A DNA stretch of 64,000 nucleotides from Planctomyces sp. SH-PL62. GTDB lineage: Bacteria > Planctomycetota > Planctomycetia > Isosphaerales > Isosphaeraceae. The stretch covers positions 6,138,001 through 6,202,000 of the forward strand of contig NZ_CP011273.1 of assembly GCF_001610895.1 (NCBI RefSeq). Direction: 5' to 3'. The notes beneath the pieces are model-generated. The model searched no databases and was not told the origin of the DNA. It saw only the letters and a list, made by a program, of their open reading frames with translations. Of this stretch, positions 17,652-27,615 are shown in pieces; position 1 is the stretch's first letter, and each line of letters begins with the position of its first letter. Made by a program: the position numbers and the translations under genes.

Positions 17652-20600
17652 TGGCCGCCTCCACCACCGGCCGCGGGGGGCTGGAGCCCGGCGAGGATGG
17701 CCTCGACGGCGGCGGGTTCGGCGGGCTTGACGAGGTGGTGGTCGAAACCGGCCTGCTGGGTCCGGCGGCGGTCCTCGTCCTGCCCCCAGCCGGTGAGAGC
17801 GACGATCGTGACGTCTCGGAAGTCGGGCATCTGCCGGATCCGGCGGGCGATCTCGTAGCCGCTCATGCCGGGGAGGCCGAGGTCGAGGAGGATCAGGTGG
17901 GGGTGGAAGCTCTCCAGGACCCGGAAGGTCTCGGGGCCGTCGAAGGCCGTCCGGACCTCGTGGTGCTTCATCGCCAGGAGCCGCGCCAGGCTCCTGGTGG
18001 AGTCGCGGTTGTCGTCGATGACCAGGATGCGCCTCCCCGCCGCCCCGGTCCCCGATGGGGGCGGGGCCGTCGTTTCGTCGCCGGGCCGGGCCGGGTCGCG
18101 GTCCCGATTGCGGGCGAGGGGGAGCCGGACGGTGAACACGCTCCCCCGCGCCGTCCCGGGACTATCGACGGCGACGGTCCCGCCGTGGAGCTCGACGAGC
18201 CGTCGGACCAGCGTCAGGCCGATGCCGAGCCCCCCCTGCGCGCGATCGAGCGACGAGCCGACCTGGGTGAACATGTCGAAGATCCTCGGCAGCATCTCGG
18301 CCGGGATGCCGATCCCGTCGTCGGCCACCCGGATGACGGCGGTCTCCCCCTCGCGGGCCACGGAGAGATCGATCCGGCCGTCCTGCGGAGTGTACTTGGC
18401 GGCGTTGTTGAGCAGGTTGGCGACCACCTGGACGAGCCGGGTGCGGTCGGCCTCGACCGGAATCGGCTCGTCCGGGAGCCGGACGCTCAGCTCGTGGCCG
18501 TCGGCGTCGATCATCTGCCGGCTGGTCTCGACGGCCGCCGCGACGACGTCCCGCAGATCGATCCGCTCCCGACGCAGGACGATCTTGCCGCTGGTCACGC
18601 GGGAGACGTCCATCAGGTCGTCCACCAGGCGGACCAGATGGGCGAGTTGTCGGTCCATCATGGACAGGATCTGCTCCCGGCTCTGTTCGCCGTCATCGTC
18701 GCCGACGCCGACGCCGACGCCGTCTTCCACGCCCTCCTCGTGCTCTTCCTGCTCCTCCTCCTCCATGCGAAGGATCTCGATGCCGTTGCGGACCGGGGCG
18801 AGCGGGTTGCGCAGCTCGTGGGCGAGGGTGGCCAGGAACTCGTCCTTGCGGCGGTCGGTCTCCTGGAGCGCTCGGTAGAGCTGGGCGTTCTCGACGGCGG
18901 CGGCCGTCCGCTCGGCCAGATCCTGGCCGATCCGAAGCTCGTCGGGGCCGAACCGGCGGCGGGCCGAGGAGGCGAGGAACGAGATCCCGCCGACGACCCG
19001 CCCCCGCGAGATCAGCGGCACGCTGAGGTACGATCGGACCCCCAGGGCGCGGAGACGGGCGATCCGCTCGGGGCCCTGGCTGGCCGTCTCGGCGTCGAGC
19101 TCGTCGAGGTCGAATACGACCTCGGGCTCGCCGGTGCGCAGGACGTGGGGGATGACGCCGGCGACCTCATCGTAGTCCCGGTCGGTCGGGTCGGTCCGAC
19201 GATCCGAGGGGTCGTCGCGCCGCTCCGACCGGGCGACGGCCAGCCGGTGGCGGTTCCCGGAGGCGTCGAGGATGTCGACCGCGCACCAGTCGGCGAAGCC
19301 GACGACGGCGAGGTTGGCGATCCGCCGCAGGGTGCTCTCGTGGTCCACCAGCTCGGCGAGCGTGGCGCTGGCGTCGGCGAGGAACCGGACCGCCTCCTCT
19401 CCCCGCTTGCGGGCGGTCGCGTCCCGAAAGACCTTGCCGAACCCGTGCAGGCCGGACTCGTCCCGCAACGGGACCAGCACCCCCTCGCAGTAGAACGGCG
19501 AGCCGTCCTTCCGAATCCGCCAGCGCTTGTCCTCGGCCCGACCGGCGCGGGCCGCCGCCTCTCGCTCCCGCGCCGGCATCCCGGCCGCCCGATCCTCGGC
19601 CGTGAACAGGAAGTCGTACGGCCGCCCCAGGGCTTCGGCCGGACCGTACCCGGTGATCGACTCGGCCCCCCCCAACCAATCGACGACGACCCCGTCGAGG
19701 TCGGTGACGACCACGGCGTAGTCGGCCGCGTTCTCCAGCAGGAGTTCCAGCCGCTGGTCCTTCTCGCGGAGCAGGGCCTCGGCCCGCTTCCGCCGGGTCA
19801 GGTCGATCCCATGCACGATGACGCCCGAGACCTCCCCGGCCGGGCCGCGGAGGGGCTGGAGGACGAATTCCAGCCAGCGCTCCTCCATCTCCCCCGCCGG
19901 CCCGCGGGCGATCAGCACGCGGCGGTCGTCGGCGACGTACGGCTGGCCGGTCCGGTAGACCTCGCCGAGGATCTCCAGGTAGCCCTGGTCTCCCGCCTCG
20001 GGCAGGGCCTCCCGGACCGGCCGGCCCATCACCTCCCGGGGGCCGATGAGATCGCTGAACCGCGCGTTCACACGCTCGAAGACATGGTCGGGCCCCCGGA
20101 TCACGGCCACGAAAGCCGGCGACTGCTCGAACGCCTGGATCAGCCGCCCCCGCTCCTCGGCCACCTGGCGGTGGAGCCGTTCCCGCTCCTCCTCATGACG
20201 CACCCGCGCGGTGATGTCAGTGAAGAGGACGGCCACCAGGCCGGGCTCCGCCGCCCCGATCCGGAACGCGTAGATGTCGAACCAGCGCCCCAAACTCGTC
20301 GCTTCCTGGACGTTTCGGACGGGCCGACCGGTCCGGGAAACCTCGCCGAACGCCTCGATCCAGCGCGGTTCCAGATCGGGGATCAGCTCGAGGATCCGGC
20401 GGCCGACGGCGTCTGTCAGCCCCGTCAGCTCGCCGAAGGCCGGGTTGGCCTCGACGAACCGGTAATCCACCGGCCTCGCGTCCTCGGGGTCGAACAGGAT
20501 CTCGATCACGCAGAACCCCTGGTCGATCGACGTGAACAGGGTCCGGTAGCGCTCCTCGGACCGCTGCAGCGACTCCTCGCCCGCCTTGCGGCTGCTGATG

Positions 20601-22309
20601 TCGACGACCGACCCGACGTGGCCCAGGAACTCGCCGTCGGCCGAGAACCGGGCGCGGCCGGCGTCGATCACCCAGCCGTACCCGCCGTCGGCCCGCCGCA
20701 GCCGGTGTTCCATCAGGTAGGGCGAGCGATCGGCGACGACCGTCAGGAAGGCCGCCTCGACCCGGGCCCGGTCGTCGGGGTGGACCGCCGCCAGCCAGCC
20801 CATCCCCAGGCCCTCGTCCGGCCGCTGGCCGGTGAAGTCGAACCAGCCCCGGGAGAGGAACGTGGCGTCCCCCTCCGGGTCGGTCACCCAGAGCATGGCC
20901 GGCGCGGAGTCGGCGAATTCCCGGAATCGGGCCGCGCTCGCCCGCGCGATCTCGCTGGCGCGGCGGCTCTCGGTGACGTCGGTCCCGGTCGGGGAGAGGA
21001 ACAGGACCCGGCCCGCCTCGTCCCGGACCGGGGCGATCATCAGGTCGATGAACCACTCCGAGCCGTCGGCCGGGAAGTAGGGCAAGGCCGCCCGGAAGGT
21101 CTCCCCCGCCGCCGCCCCCAGGCAGGCCGACCGGACCGTCGCCGAGGCCTCCGGCGACCGGGCCCAGCAGCCGCACTCCCAGAACGGCCGGCCCACGACC
21201 TCGTCTCGGGCGTCGCCGCACGACTCCAGGAACGTGCGGTTGGCCTCCATCACCACGCCCCCCGACGAGAGGACGCCGGCGAGCTGCGGCCCCTGTTCGA
21301 ACAGGGTGCGGAACTTGGCGTCGGCGGCGGCCATCGCCAGGGCCCGCTCCTCGGCCTCCTTGTGGTCGGTGACGTCGATGCACGACCCGATGTAGCCGGT
21401 GAACGCGCCCTCGGGGCCCCGCAGCGGGACGCCCTTGTCGTACAGCCAGCGATAGGTCCCGTCGCCGCGCCGGAGCCGGTATTCCACCTCGAACGGCCGC
21501 CTCGCCTCGAAGCTCTCGGCGTAGATCCCCAGGAGACGCTCGACGTCCTCCGGGTGGACCCCCTCGGTCCAACCCCGGCCGGCCTCCTGCTCCATCGTCC
21601 GGCCGGTGAATTCCAGCCAGGCGCGGTTGAACCACACGCCTCCCTGGGCCTCGTCGGCGATCCAGATCGGGAACGGGGCCTGGTCGGCCAGGTCGCGGAA
21701 CCAGAGCTCGACCTCGCGGGCCCGCCGCCGCTCGGCCCGCTTCCGCTCGGTCACGTCGTGGGCGATCTTCCACGCCCCCGTCACGCGGCCGTCGGCGTCT
21801 CGGACCAGGGCGAGGGTCACCGAGACCTCGATGCGGCGGCCGGCCTTCGTCAGGCGGACGGTCTCGAAGTTCTCGATCCGCTCGCCCCGAGCGATCCGCG
21901 CCAGGACGTCGAGCTCCTCGTCCAGGCGGTCGGGGGGGACGATCAGGGTGATCGGCCGGCCGATCGCCTCCTCGGCCGTGTAGCCGAAGAGGGCCTCCGC
22001 ACCCGCGTTCCAGCTTTGAATCACGCCGTCGACCGACTTGCTGACGATCGCGTCGTCCGACGAGTCGACGAGGGCCGCCAGCCGGACCTGGGCCGTCACG
22101 CCCCGCCGCCGAGCCGCCGCGCCCCGCGCCAGCAGCCAGGCCGCCGCCGCGGTCGCGGCCAGGCCGAAGACGACCGCCGCGCCGAGGCGGAACGCATCCC
22201 GCGACGCCCCCCCGCCCCCTCCCCCGCTCGCGAGGGCCGCGTCGACCGCGAGCACGACGGCGGACGGCCGGACTTCAGGAACGATGTCGACGATGAACGT
22301 CCCGCCCAT
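17648..22309 (-). CDS. Membrane hybrid sensor histidine kinase with seven PAS domains, GAF and receiver
   Basis: The 1553-residue kinase has one membrane helix (about 42-62) and then seven PAS units, starting near LAALVDSSDDAIVS, WFRDLADQAPFPIWI, FRTLFEQGPQLAGV, FREFADSAPAMLWV, YRTLFTSIDQGFCV, LIQAFEQSPAFVAV and LELLLENAADYAVV. A GAF domain (about 1010-1150) follows, then HisKA with the phospho-acceptor His at about 1164 (LATLAHELRNPLAP), HATPase (about 1280-1395, LVQVVANLLNNAAKYTPQDG, DDGIGIP, GGLGIGLTLVRRL) and a receiver (about 1427-1543, Asp 1476 in LILLDLGLPGMSGYE). Start 22309 is preferred because AAGGGGCGG precedes it; ATG 22345 is possible. The HisKA hairpin carries an acidic/glycine-rich insert of about 27 residues, described as a finding. 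Confidence 0.93.
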   Translation of the reverse strand: MGGTFIVDIVPEVRPSAVVLAVDAALASGGGGGGASRDAFRLGAAVVFGLAATAAAAWLLARGAAARRRGVTAQVRLAALVDSSDDAIVSKSVDGVIQSWNAGAEALFGYTAEEAIGRPITLIVPPDRLDEELDVLARIARGERIENFETVRLTKAGRRIEVSVTLALVRDADGRVTGAWKIAHDVTERKRAERRRAREVELWFRDLADQAPFPIWIADEAQGGVWFNRAWLEFTGRTMEQEAGRGWTEGVHPEDVERLLGIYAESFEARRPFEVEYRLRRGDGTYRWLYDKGVPLRGPEGAFTGYIGSCIDVTDHKEAEERALAMAAADAKFRTLFEQGPQLAGVLSSGGVVMEANRTFLESCGDARDEVVGRPFWECGCWARSPEASATVRSACLGAAAGETFRAALPYFPADGSEWFIDLMIAPVRDEAGRVLFLSPTGTDVTESRRASEIARASAARFREFADSAPAMLWVTDPEGDATFLSRGWFDFTGQRPDEGLGMGWLAAVHPDDRARVEAAFLTVVADRSPYLMEHRLRRADGGYGWVIDAGRARFSADGEFLGHVGSVVDISSRKAGEESLQRSEERYRTLFTSIDQGFCVIEILFDPEDARPVDYRFVEANPAFGELTGLTDAVGRRILELIPDLEPRWIEAFGEVSRTGRPVRNVQEATSLGRWFDIYAFRIGAAEPGLVAVLFTDITARVRHEEERERLHRQVAEERGRLIQAFEQSPAFVAVIRGPDHVFERVNARFSDLIGPREVMGRPVREALPEAGDQGYLEILGEVYRTGQPYVADDRRVLIARGPAGEMEERWLEFVLQPLRGPAGEVSGVIVHGIDLTRRKRAEALLREKDQRLELLLENAADYAVVVTDLDGVVVDWLGGAESITGYGPAEALGRPYDFLFTAEDRAAGMPAREREAAARAGRAEDKRWRIRKDGSPFYCEGVLVPLRDESGLHGFGKVFRDATARKRGEEAVRFLADASATLAELVDHESTLRRIANLAVVGFADWCAVDILDASGNRHRLAVARSERRDDPSDRRTDPTDRDYDEVAGVIPHVLRTGEPEVVFDLDELDAETASQGPERIARLRALGVRSYLSVPLISRGRVVGGISFLASSARRRFGPDELRIGQDLAERTAAAVENAQLYRALQETDRRKDEFLATLAHELRNPLAPVRNGIEILRMEEEEQEEHEEGVEDGVGVGVGDDDGEQSREQILSMMDRQLAHLVRLVDDLMDVSRVTSGKIVLRRERIDLRDVVAAAVETSRQMIDADGHELSVRLPDEPIPVEADRTRLVQVVANLLNNAAKYTPQDGRIDLSVAREGETAVIRVADDGIGIPAEMLPRIFDMFTQVGSSLDRAQGGLGIGLTLVRRLVELHGGTVAVDSPGTARGSVFTVRLPLARNRDRDPARPGDETTAPPPSGTGAAGRRILVIDDNRDSTRSLARLLAMKHHEVRTAFDGPETFRVLESFHPHLILLDLGLPGMSGYEIARRIRQMPDFRDVTIVALTGWGQDEDRRRTQQAGFDHHLVKPAEPAAVEAILAGLQPPAAGGGGGQ

Positions 22310-22470
22310 GTCCGCCCCTTGGAACGACGCCGGAGGCCGACGCATTCGGTCCGAAACCGAACGCGCCGAGAAGCAAATCGGACCTCCGACGCCTCCCGGA
22401 GTATTCTATCGTGCGGACTCGTTAAATCCCATTTTTCCTTGAGGGAGCGGACGAAGGGCCGGGATTCGCG

Positions 22471-23250
22471 TCACCGCCGCCGTCGGAAGGCCGTCGCGAC
22501 CCCGGCCAGGCCGGCCCCCATCAGGACCAGGCTCGTGGGCTCGGGGACCACCGAGCCCGTCACCGCGAAGGTCGGGCTGAAGTTGTTGAACGCCAGCCCG
22601 ATGCCGTCGGTCTTCGTCCCCACGAAGCTCAGCCGGATCGCCTTCACCCCGTCCGCCAGGTCCTTGAAGCCGAAGTTCCAGGGGAGGCTGTCCAGCGAGG
22701 CGGGGTCCTGGCGCCCGACCCCTTGCGGCGAGAGCAGGCTGGCCAGGATCGACCCCGACGCGTCCAGGACGTCGACCAGCCACCGCTCCGAGGCGTCGAT
22801 GTCCCAGATCTCGCCCGAGAACTCCCGGATGACCTGCGTCGTGTCGTACTCGATCAGGAACGGCCCCGGCAGCACGCCGATCCCGTCGGGCTGGCGCAGG
22901 AACCAGCGACCGAGCTGCCGGCCGTAGCCCCGCCGGGCGGTGTCGGCCGTCTGGGTAGGGGTCGTGGAGGAGACGAAGCCGTCCGTCCCGTCCTCGCCGA
23001 TCGCCTCGAACCGCGGCGCGACATCCACCCCGTCGTCGAACGTGTTGTTCCCGTTGGCGTCGAAGTAGAAGCGAACCGAGCCCCCTCCCTCGATGGCGTA
23101 CGGGTTGATTAGCCGCGCGTCGTCGGTCGGCGTGTTGCCGTTCGGGCGGGTTTCGAAGTCGATCAGGTCGGCGGCTTTCGCGGGCGAGGCGAGCGCCAGG
23201 AGGCAGGCGGCGGCGATCCCGGCGGCCTGGGAAACGTTCAGTCGGGGCAT
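22471..23250 (-). CDS. PEP-CTERM sorting domain protein
   Basis: The 259-residue exported protein has an N-terminal signal (LNVSQAAGIAAACLLALASP) and a C-terminal sorting signal: VVPEPTSLVLMGAGLAGVAT followed by AFRRRR, the PEP motif, hydrophobic helix and basic end recognised by the exosortase system. The mature part looks all-beta (DFDANGNNTFDDGVD-like stretch YFDANGNNTFDDGVDVAP, DIDASERWLVDVLDASG) and is of unknown function. It should be anchored and then cleaved at the cell surface. ATG 23250 is preferred because it gives a clean signal peptide and has GGAG upstream. Confidence 0.88.
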   Translation of the reverse strand: MPRLNVSQAAGIAAACLLALASPAKAADLIDFETRPNGNTPTDDARLINPYAIEGGGSVRFYFDANGNNTFDDGVDVAPRFEAIGEDGTDGFVSSTTPTQTADTARRGYGRQLGRWFLRQPDGIGVLPGPFLIEYDTTQVIREFSGEIWDIDASERWLVDVLDASGSILASLLSPQGVGRQDPASLDSLPWNFGFKDLADGVKAIRLSFVGTKTDGIGLAFNNFSPTFAVTGSVVPEPTSLVLMGAGLAGVATAFRRRR

Positions 23251-23427
23251 GGGGCGAGGCTCCTGGTTGCGGAAAGGACTCGTTTGCGGCAAATCGAGAA
23301 CAGCGTCGTCGGGCGGCCCGCGACCGTGTACGATGAGTCGCATCGACATCGTTCACCAACCATGACGAAGTGGATTAACGCGGCGGGAAGATCGGATCGA
23401 GGATCGATTCCTCCGGGGAGTCTCGGC

Positions 23428-24027
23428 ATGCTCCTGCACGACGGCGAGACGACCGACGGGGCCCTCCTGGAACGCCTGGGAGACTGGGCGGACCACGCCG
23501 CCTGGGCGGAGTTCGTCCGCCGCTACGACCGGGCGATCCGTCGAAACGTGCGCTCTTATCGGTTCGACGCCGACGCGACCGAGGAACTCTGCCAGCGGAT
23601 CTGGATCGAGTTGGCGGGACGGATGCGCGGCTATCGCTTCGATCCGGGGCGGCGGTTCCGCGCGTGGCTGGGGCGGCTCTGCCGCTCCCGCGCCGTGGAT
23701 CATTGGCGGCGGCGGCGGGCCGAGGAGGCCCGGTTCGAGCCCTCCACGCCGGGGGGCGTCGCCGACGTCCCGATCGACGACCACCCCGAGGGCGCCGCGG
23801 ATTCGAGCCGCCCCGCGCTTCTGCGCGAGGCCGCCCGCGTGCAGGAGGCCGTCCGCCGCCGAGTCGACGCCCGGACCTGGGAGCTCTTCTGGAGCATCGC
23901 CGTCGACGACGTCTCGGTGCGCGAGGCGGCGGAGGCCGCAGGGCTCTCGTACGCCGCCGCCTTCGCCGCCCAGAAGCGCGTCCGCCGCATGCTCCGCGAA
24001 GAGGCCGATTCCGAGACCCGATCGTGA
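23428..24027 (+). CDS. ECF-like RNA polymerase sigma factor
   Basis: This 199-residue sigma factor shows region 2 in DHAAWAEFVRRYDRAIRRNV and TEELCQRIWIELAGRMRGYR with WLGRLCRSRAVDHWRRRR, and region 4 in VDARTWELFWSIAVDDVSVR with AAGLSYAAAFAAQKRVRRML. The start at 23428 has GGGGAG at good distance and fits family N-termini; ATG 23362 is an alternative. The stop overlaps the GTG of the Ser/Thr kinase gene by four bases (GTGA). Planctomycete ECF factors of this type are typically paired with protein kinases rather than with classical anti-sigma factors. Confidence 0.88.
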   Translation: MLLHDGETTDGALLERLGDWADHAAWAEFVRRYDRAIRRNVRSYRFDADATEELCQRIWIELAGRMRGYRFDPGRRFRAWLGRLCRSRAVDHWRRRRAEEARFEPSTPGGVADVPIDDHPEGAADSSRPALLREAARVQEAVRRRVDARTWELFWSIAVDDVSVREAAEAAGLSYAAAFAAQKRVRRMLREEADSETRS

Positions 24028-24974
24028 AGCCCCCCTGCCCCCCGCTCGAGACCATCCGCCGCCTGGGGGCCGATTCGCTCGACGCCGACGCCTTCCGCGC
24101 TCTGGAAGCCCACGTCGCCGACTGCGAGGACTGCCGAGATCGGCTCGAACGCCTCGCCCGGCTCGACTCGACCGAGACGAGCGGGAGCCCGGCGAGCGAC
24201 CCCGCCCCCGCGCCTCCGCCCGTGGTCCCCGGATTCGTCCTGGGTGCGGAGCTGGGCCGAGGCGGCTCGGGCGTGGTCTACGAGGCGGTGCAGCCCCATC
24301 TCGGCCGTCGGGTCGCCGTGAAAGTCCTGGCTCGGGGTCCGGGCCTCGACGCCCGCGCCCGCGAGCGTTGGCTCCAGGAGGCCCGCGCGATCGCCAGGGT
24401 CCAGCACCCGAACATCGTACGCCTCTACGACGCCGGCGAGCACGACGGCCGCCACTATCTGGTGCTCGACCTGATCCCCGGCGGCAGCCTCCGCGACCTG
24501 GCCCCCGGCCCGATCCCCCCCCGCGAAGCCGCGAGGCTCGTCGAGACCGTGGCTCGCGCGGTCGGGGCGATCCACCGCGCGGGGATGCTCCACCTGGACG
24601 TCAAGCCGTCGAACATCCTGATGAACGGCCCCCCCGACGCCGGCCTGGCCGAGCTGTCGCCGATGCTCTCCGACTTCGGCATCGCCCGCGAAGAGGCCGG
24701 CTCGACCATCGAGGCGGGCGCCTCGGCCACGTTCGGCGGTCGTGGAACGCCCGCCTACATGGCGCCGGAGCAGGTCGCCGGGCGAACCGGGGCGCTCGGC
24801 CCGGCCGCCGACGTCTTCGCCCTGGGGGCGACCCTCTACGACCTGCTCGTCGGCCGACCGCCGTTCCGGGGGGCCACGCCGATCGAGACGCTGGACCTCC
24901 TGCGGACGACCGAGCCGACGCCCCGCGAGCGCTCGCGCCGGGCGTCCCCCGCGACCTGGAGACGATCGTCCTGA
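24024..24974 (+). CDS. Ser/Thr protein kinase with N-terminal zinc-finger-like segment (5' part of a frameshifted gene)
   Basis: The GTG start overlaps the sigma stop. The N-terminus has an anti-sigma-like zinc motif (HVADCEDCRDRLERL). The Hanks-type kinase domain follows: P-loop ELGRGGSGVVYEA, Lys in VAVKVL, catalytic loop HLDVKPSNIL, DFG in LSDFGIARE, and GTPAYMAPEQ. The frame ends prematurely at 24974 after TEPTPRERS, inside the last kinase subdomain. The expected continuation PRALAPGVPRDLETIVLKAL is present in another frame. One C missing from the run at 24921-24924 explains the break. The intact protein would probably control the coupled sigma factor. Confidence 0.85.
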   Translation: MKPPCPPLETIRRLGADSLDADAFRALEAHVADCEDCRDRLERLARLDSTETSGSPASDPAPAPPPVVPGFVLGAELGRGGSGVVYEAVQPHLGRRVAVKVLARGPGLDARARERWLQEARAIARVQHPNIVRLYDAGEHDGRHYLVLDLIPGGSLRDLAPGPIPPREAARLVETVARAVGAIHRAGMLHLDVKPSNILMNGPPDAGLAELSPMLSDFGIAREEAGSTIEAGASATFGGRGTPAYMAPEQVAGRTGALGPAADVFALGATLYDLLVGRPPFRGATPIETLDLLRTTEPTPRERSRRASPATWRRSS

Positions 24975-26482
24975 AGGCGCTGGAGAAGGCCCCGGCCCGC
25001 CGCTACGCCTCGGCCGAAGCCCTGGCCGACGACCTCCGGCGCTGGCTCGACGGCTTCCCGATCCGCGCCCGGCCGATCTCGCGCGCCGGGAGGCTGGCGC
25101 GCTGGTGCCGCCGTCGACCGATCCCCGCGGCGCTCGCCGCGGCGCTCGCCGCCACGATGCTCGTCGCCCTCATCGGCCTGACCGCCCTCTGGCGACGCTC
25201 CGAACACCAGCGCGGCCGCGCCGAGGCCGCGCTGGCGCGGGCGCTCGACGGCGAAGCGACGGCCGACGCGGCGGTCGCCGACCTCGTGGCCCTGCTCCGC
25301 GGGGCCGTCGAGGCCCCGGAGCGGTTCTCCAGCGAACGCACCGGCGACGCGACGTCGGCCGTGCTCGCGCTCGCGGCCAAGCTCCGACGCACGCCCGAGC
25401 TGGCCGCGCGCCACGCCGTCGCCATCGCCCGGCTGGAGCTGCGCCTCGTCGGCTACCGCCTCCGCGCCGGCGACCGCGACGGCGTCCGCAGGCTTCTCGA
25501 CGACGGCCTCCTCCTGCTCGACGCCCGCCCCGATCGGCCGGCGGCCGACGCCGACGCCGACGTCGCTCGGGCCGAGATTCTCCTCCGGCGCGGCGATGTC
25601 GCCCTGCAATTCGCCCACCCGGCCGAGGCCGCCGAGGACGTCCGCCGCGCCGAGCGGGCCCTGGCCCCCCACGCGGGCGACCCGCGTGCGCTTGACGCGT
25701 TCGTGGCCCTCCGCTCCACGCACGACGCCCTGGCGAACGCGATGGCCGCGTCGGCAGGCCCCGACGCCGGACGTCGCGCATCCCTCGCCGACGCCGAGAT
25801 GTTCCGCGAGTGGGCTCGACGATCCGGCGATCCCACCCTCCGCCTGCTCGCGGCGATCGCCCGCCAGGGGGCGGAGCCGGCGCCCGGGGCGGAGCGGGCC
25901 ACGTCCACCGACGACGTCTGGCGGGAGTTCGACCGGCTCCCCGACGACGCCCCGATCCCCCACGGCCTGGTGGTCCTCCTGGCCGACCTGGCGGCCCGGG
26001 GGCTTTGCGAGTCCGCGACGGCCGACGCAATGGCGGGGCGCGACGCCGAGGCGACCGCCCGTCGCGTGCTGGCCCAGCTCGACGCCCAGTTCGCCCGGCG
26101 GCTCCCCTCGACGTTCCGGCCCGAGGTCCTCGAGCGGCTCAGCCAGCTCGGCTGCACTCGCGCGTTCGAGGATCGGCGCGACGGTCGGCTCGAAGAATCC
26201 CGACGCGACGCGAGCTGGATGATCGCCCTGGCCCGCGCCCTGACGGCCCGCGACGCCGACTCCGTCGGCGCCCACCTGATGCTGAGCCGGGCCCTGGAGC
26301 AAGAGGCCAAGAACGCCTGGGCCGTCCCCGACCTTCGGGCCGTCGAACGTTCCCTCCGCGCCGCCCTGACCGAGGCCGCCGCCGCGTTCGAACTCGCCCC
26401 CGACGACGAGACCTGCCGGCTCCATCTCGCCGGCCTCCGCGAGAAATTCGTCCGACTCGTCGCCGCGGAACCCGATCGCTGA
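24925..26482 (+). pseudogene. 3' part of the frameshifted Ser/Thr kinase: kinase C-lobe, membrane helix, exported domain
   Basis: This segment continues the kinase in another frame: APGVPRDLETIVLKALEKAP, ARRYASAEALADDLRRWLDG (typical kinase C-lobe end), then one membrane helix (IPAALAAALAATMLVALIGL) and about 430 residues of Ala/Arg-rich helical repeat-like sequence that may be TPR-like. It has no start codon or ribosome-binding site of its own at the junction. With one C restored near 24921, the full kinase would be about 820 residues, a common size for planctomycete receptor-like kinases. The sequence shows no other defects. Confidence 0.7.
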
Positions 26483-26628
26483 GCGACCGTCGCGGGAAGG
26501 AACGGACGGAGCGGACGACGTCTTTCCGGCCTGATGGGCCAGGCTCTCAGACGTCGAGGGCCGGGACGGAGGGACGATGAACCCGCTCGTCCGGGGGCCT
26601 TCGCCGTCGTCGATCAGATCGGATCAGC

Positions 26629-27615
26629 TCAGAGCGCCGGGCCGCGTCGGGCTTCGCCGAGGGAGCGGTTGTGGATCCAGGAGAAGGACGAGACGGGCCC
26701 CTCCATCGGCTTTCCTTCGCGATCGTCGGCGAGGCGTTCGTAGCGCTCGGGCTGCTTGCAGAGGTAGTCCTGCACCTTGGCGGCCTTGCCGGAGAACGAG
26801 CGGTTCCCCAGGTCCCAGGCGGCGTTCAGGTGGCGGATCACCGACGCGTAGTCGCGCGAGGTGTAGATGCCGGTGCTCTGGACCACCTCGCCGTAGTGCT
26901 GGAAGAGGTCCGGGTCGCGACCGTCGGTCATCCGGCTCCCGGGCATGGTGACGATCCGCTTGAGGACCGCGCGATAGCACATCAGCGCCGTCTCCGGGTC
27001 GCGCTCGAACAGCTCGGCGACCATGCGGGTGTAGAAGACCTCGTGGCGGGTCTCGTCGGCGGCGATCTTGCGGCAGATCTTCGCCAGATTCGGCTCGCCC
27101 TGTTCGGCGGCCCGCTTGCCCAGGTTCCCGTGGGTGATCCGGGTCGCCCGCTCCTGGAACGAGGCGTAGATCAGCCCCTCATAAGGATGGGTCTCGTGAC
27201 CGGGGGCGAAGCCGTTGCGGATCAGGTTGTGGATCGTCACCTCGACCGCCCGCATGTCGACCCGGCCGGTGAGCCGCAGGTAGGCGTTGAGCAGGTCGCC
27301 GTGGCGGTTCTCCTCGGCGGTCCAGCCCCGCAGCCAGCAGGCCCAGGGGTCCTCGCCCGCGCCCGTCGGGTCCTTGGCGATGTGCTCCAGGGAGACGGCG
27401 TAGTTCGGCAGCGCCTCCTCGGTCACCATGTTGCCGACCAGGACGACGAGCAACTCGTCGGGGATCGCCCGCGCGGCCTCGCGGAAATCGCGCAGGCGAT
27501 CGGCCCAATCCTCGGCGGTCAGGTCGGGCAGATAGTCCGTCGGCTGCCAGATCTGATCGACCGGGGTCAGCAGGGACAGGTGTTCCGCGACATGGCCTTC
27601 CAAACTCTCGATCAT
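26629..27615 (-). CDS. Plant-type acyl-ACP desaturase
   Basis: The 328-residue soluble di-iron enzyme belongs to the stearoyl-ACP 9-desaturase family, introducing a double bond into ACP-bound fatty acids. The two iron-binding motifs are visible: TAEENRHGDLL (EENRH) and AADETRHEVFY (DETRH), plus the family stretch ELLVVLVGNMVTEEALPNYA. In bacteria this family occurs mainly in actinobacteria and planctomycetes. I use ATG 27615; the frame extends to GTG 27621 and TTG 27636, and a GGGGTG motif would also suit GTG 27621. Gene neighbours give no pathway information. Confidence 0.93.
   Translation of the reverse strand: MIESLEGHVAEHLSLLTPVDQIWQPTDYLPDLTAEDWADRLRDFREAARAIPDELLVVLVGNMVTEEALPNYAVSLEHIAKDPTGAGEDPWACWLRGWTAEENRHGDLLNAYLRLTGRVDMRAVEVTIHNLIRNGFAPGHETHPYEGLIYASFQERATRITHGNLGKRAAEQGEPNLAKICRKIAADETRHEVFYTRMVAELFERDPETALMCYRAVLKRIVTMPGSRMTDGRDPDLFQHYGEVVQSTGIYTSRDYASVIRHLNAAWDLGNRSFSGKAAKVQDYLCKQPERYERLADDREGKPMEGPVSSFSWIHNRSLGEARRGPAL

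Noticed and set aside
17651-22927. 1758-codon open frame on the plus strand
   Set aside because: It is the antisense shadow of the seven-PAS kinase and the PEP-CTERM gene; open only because of GC-rich third positions.
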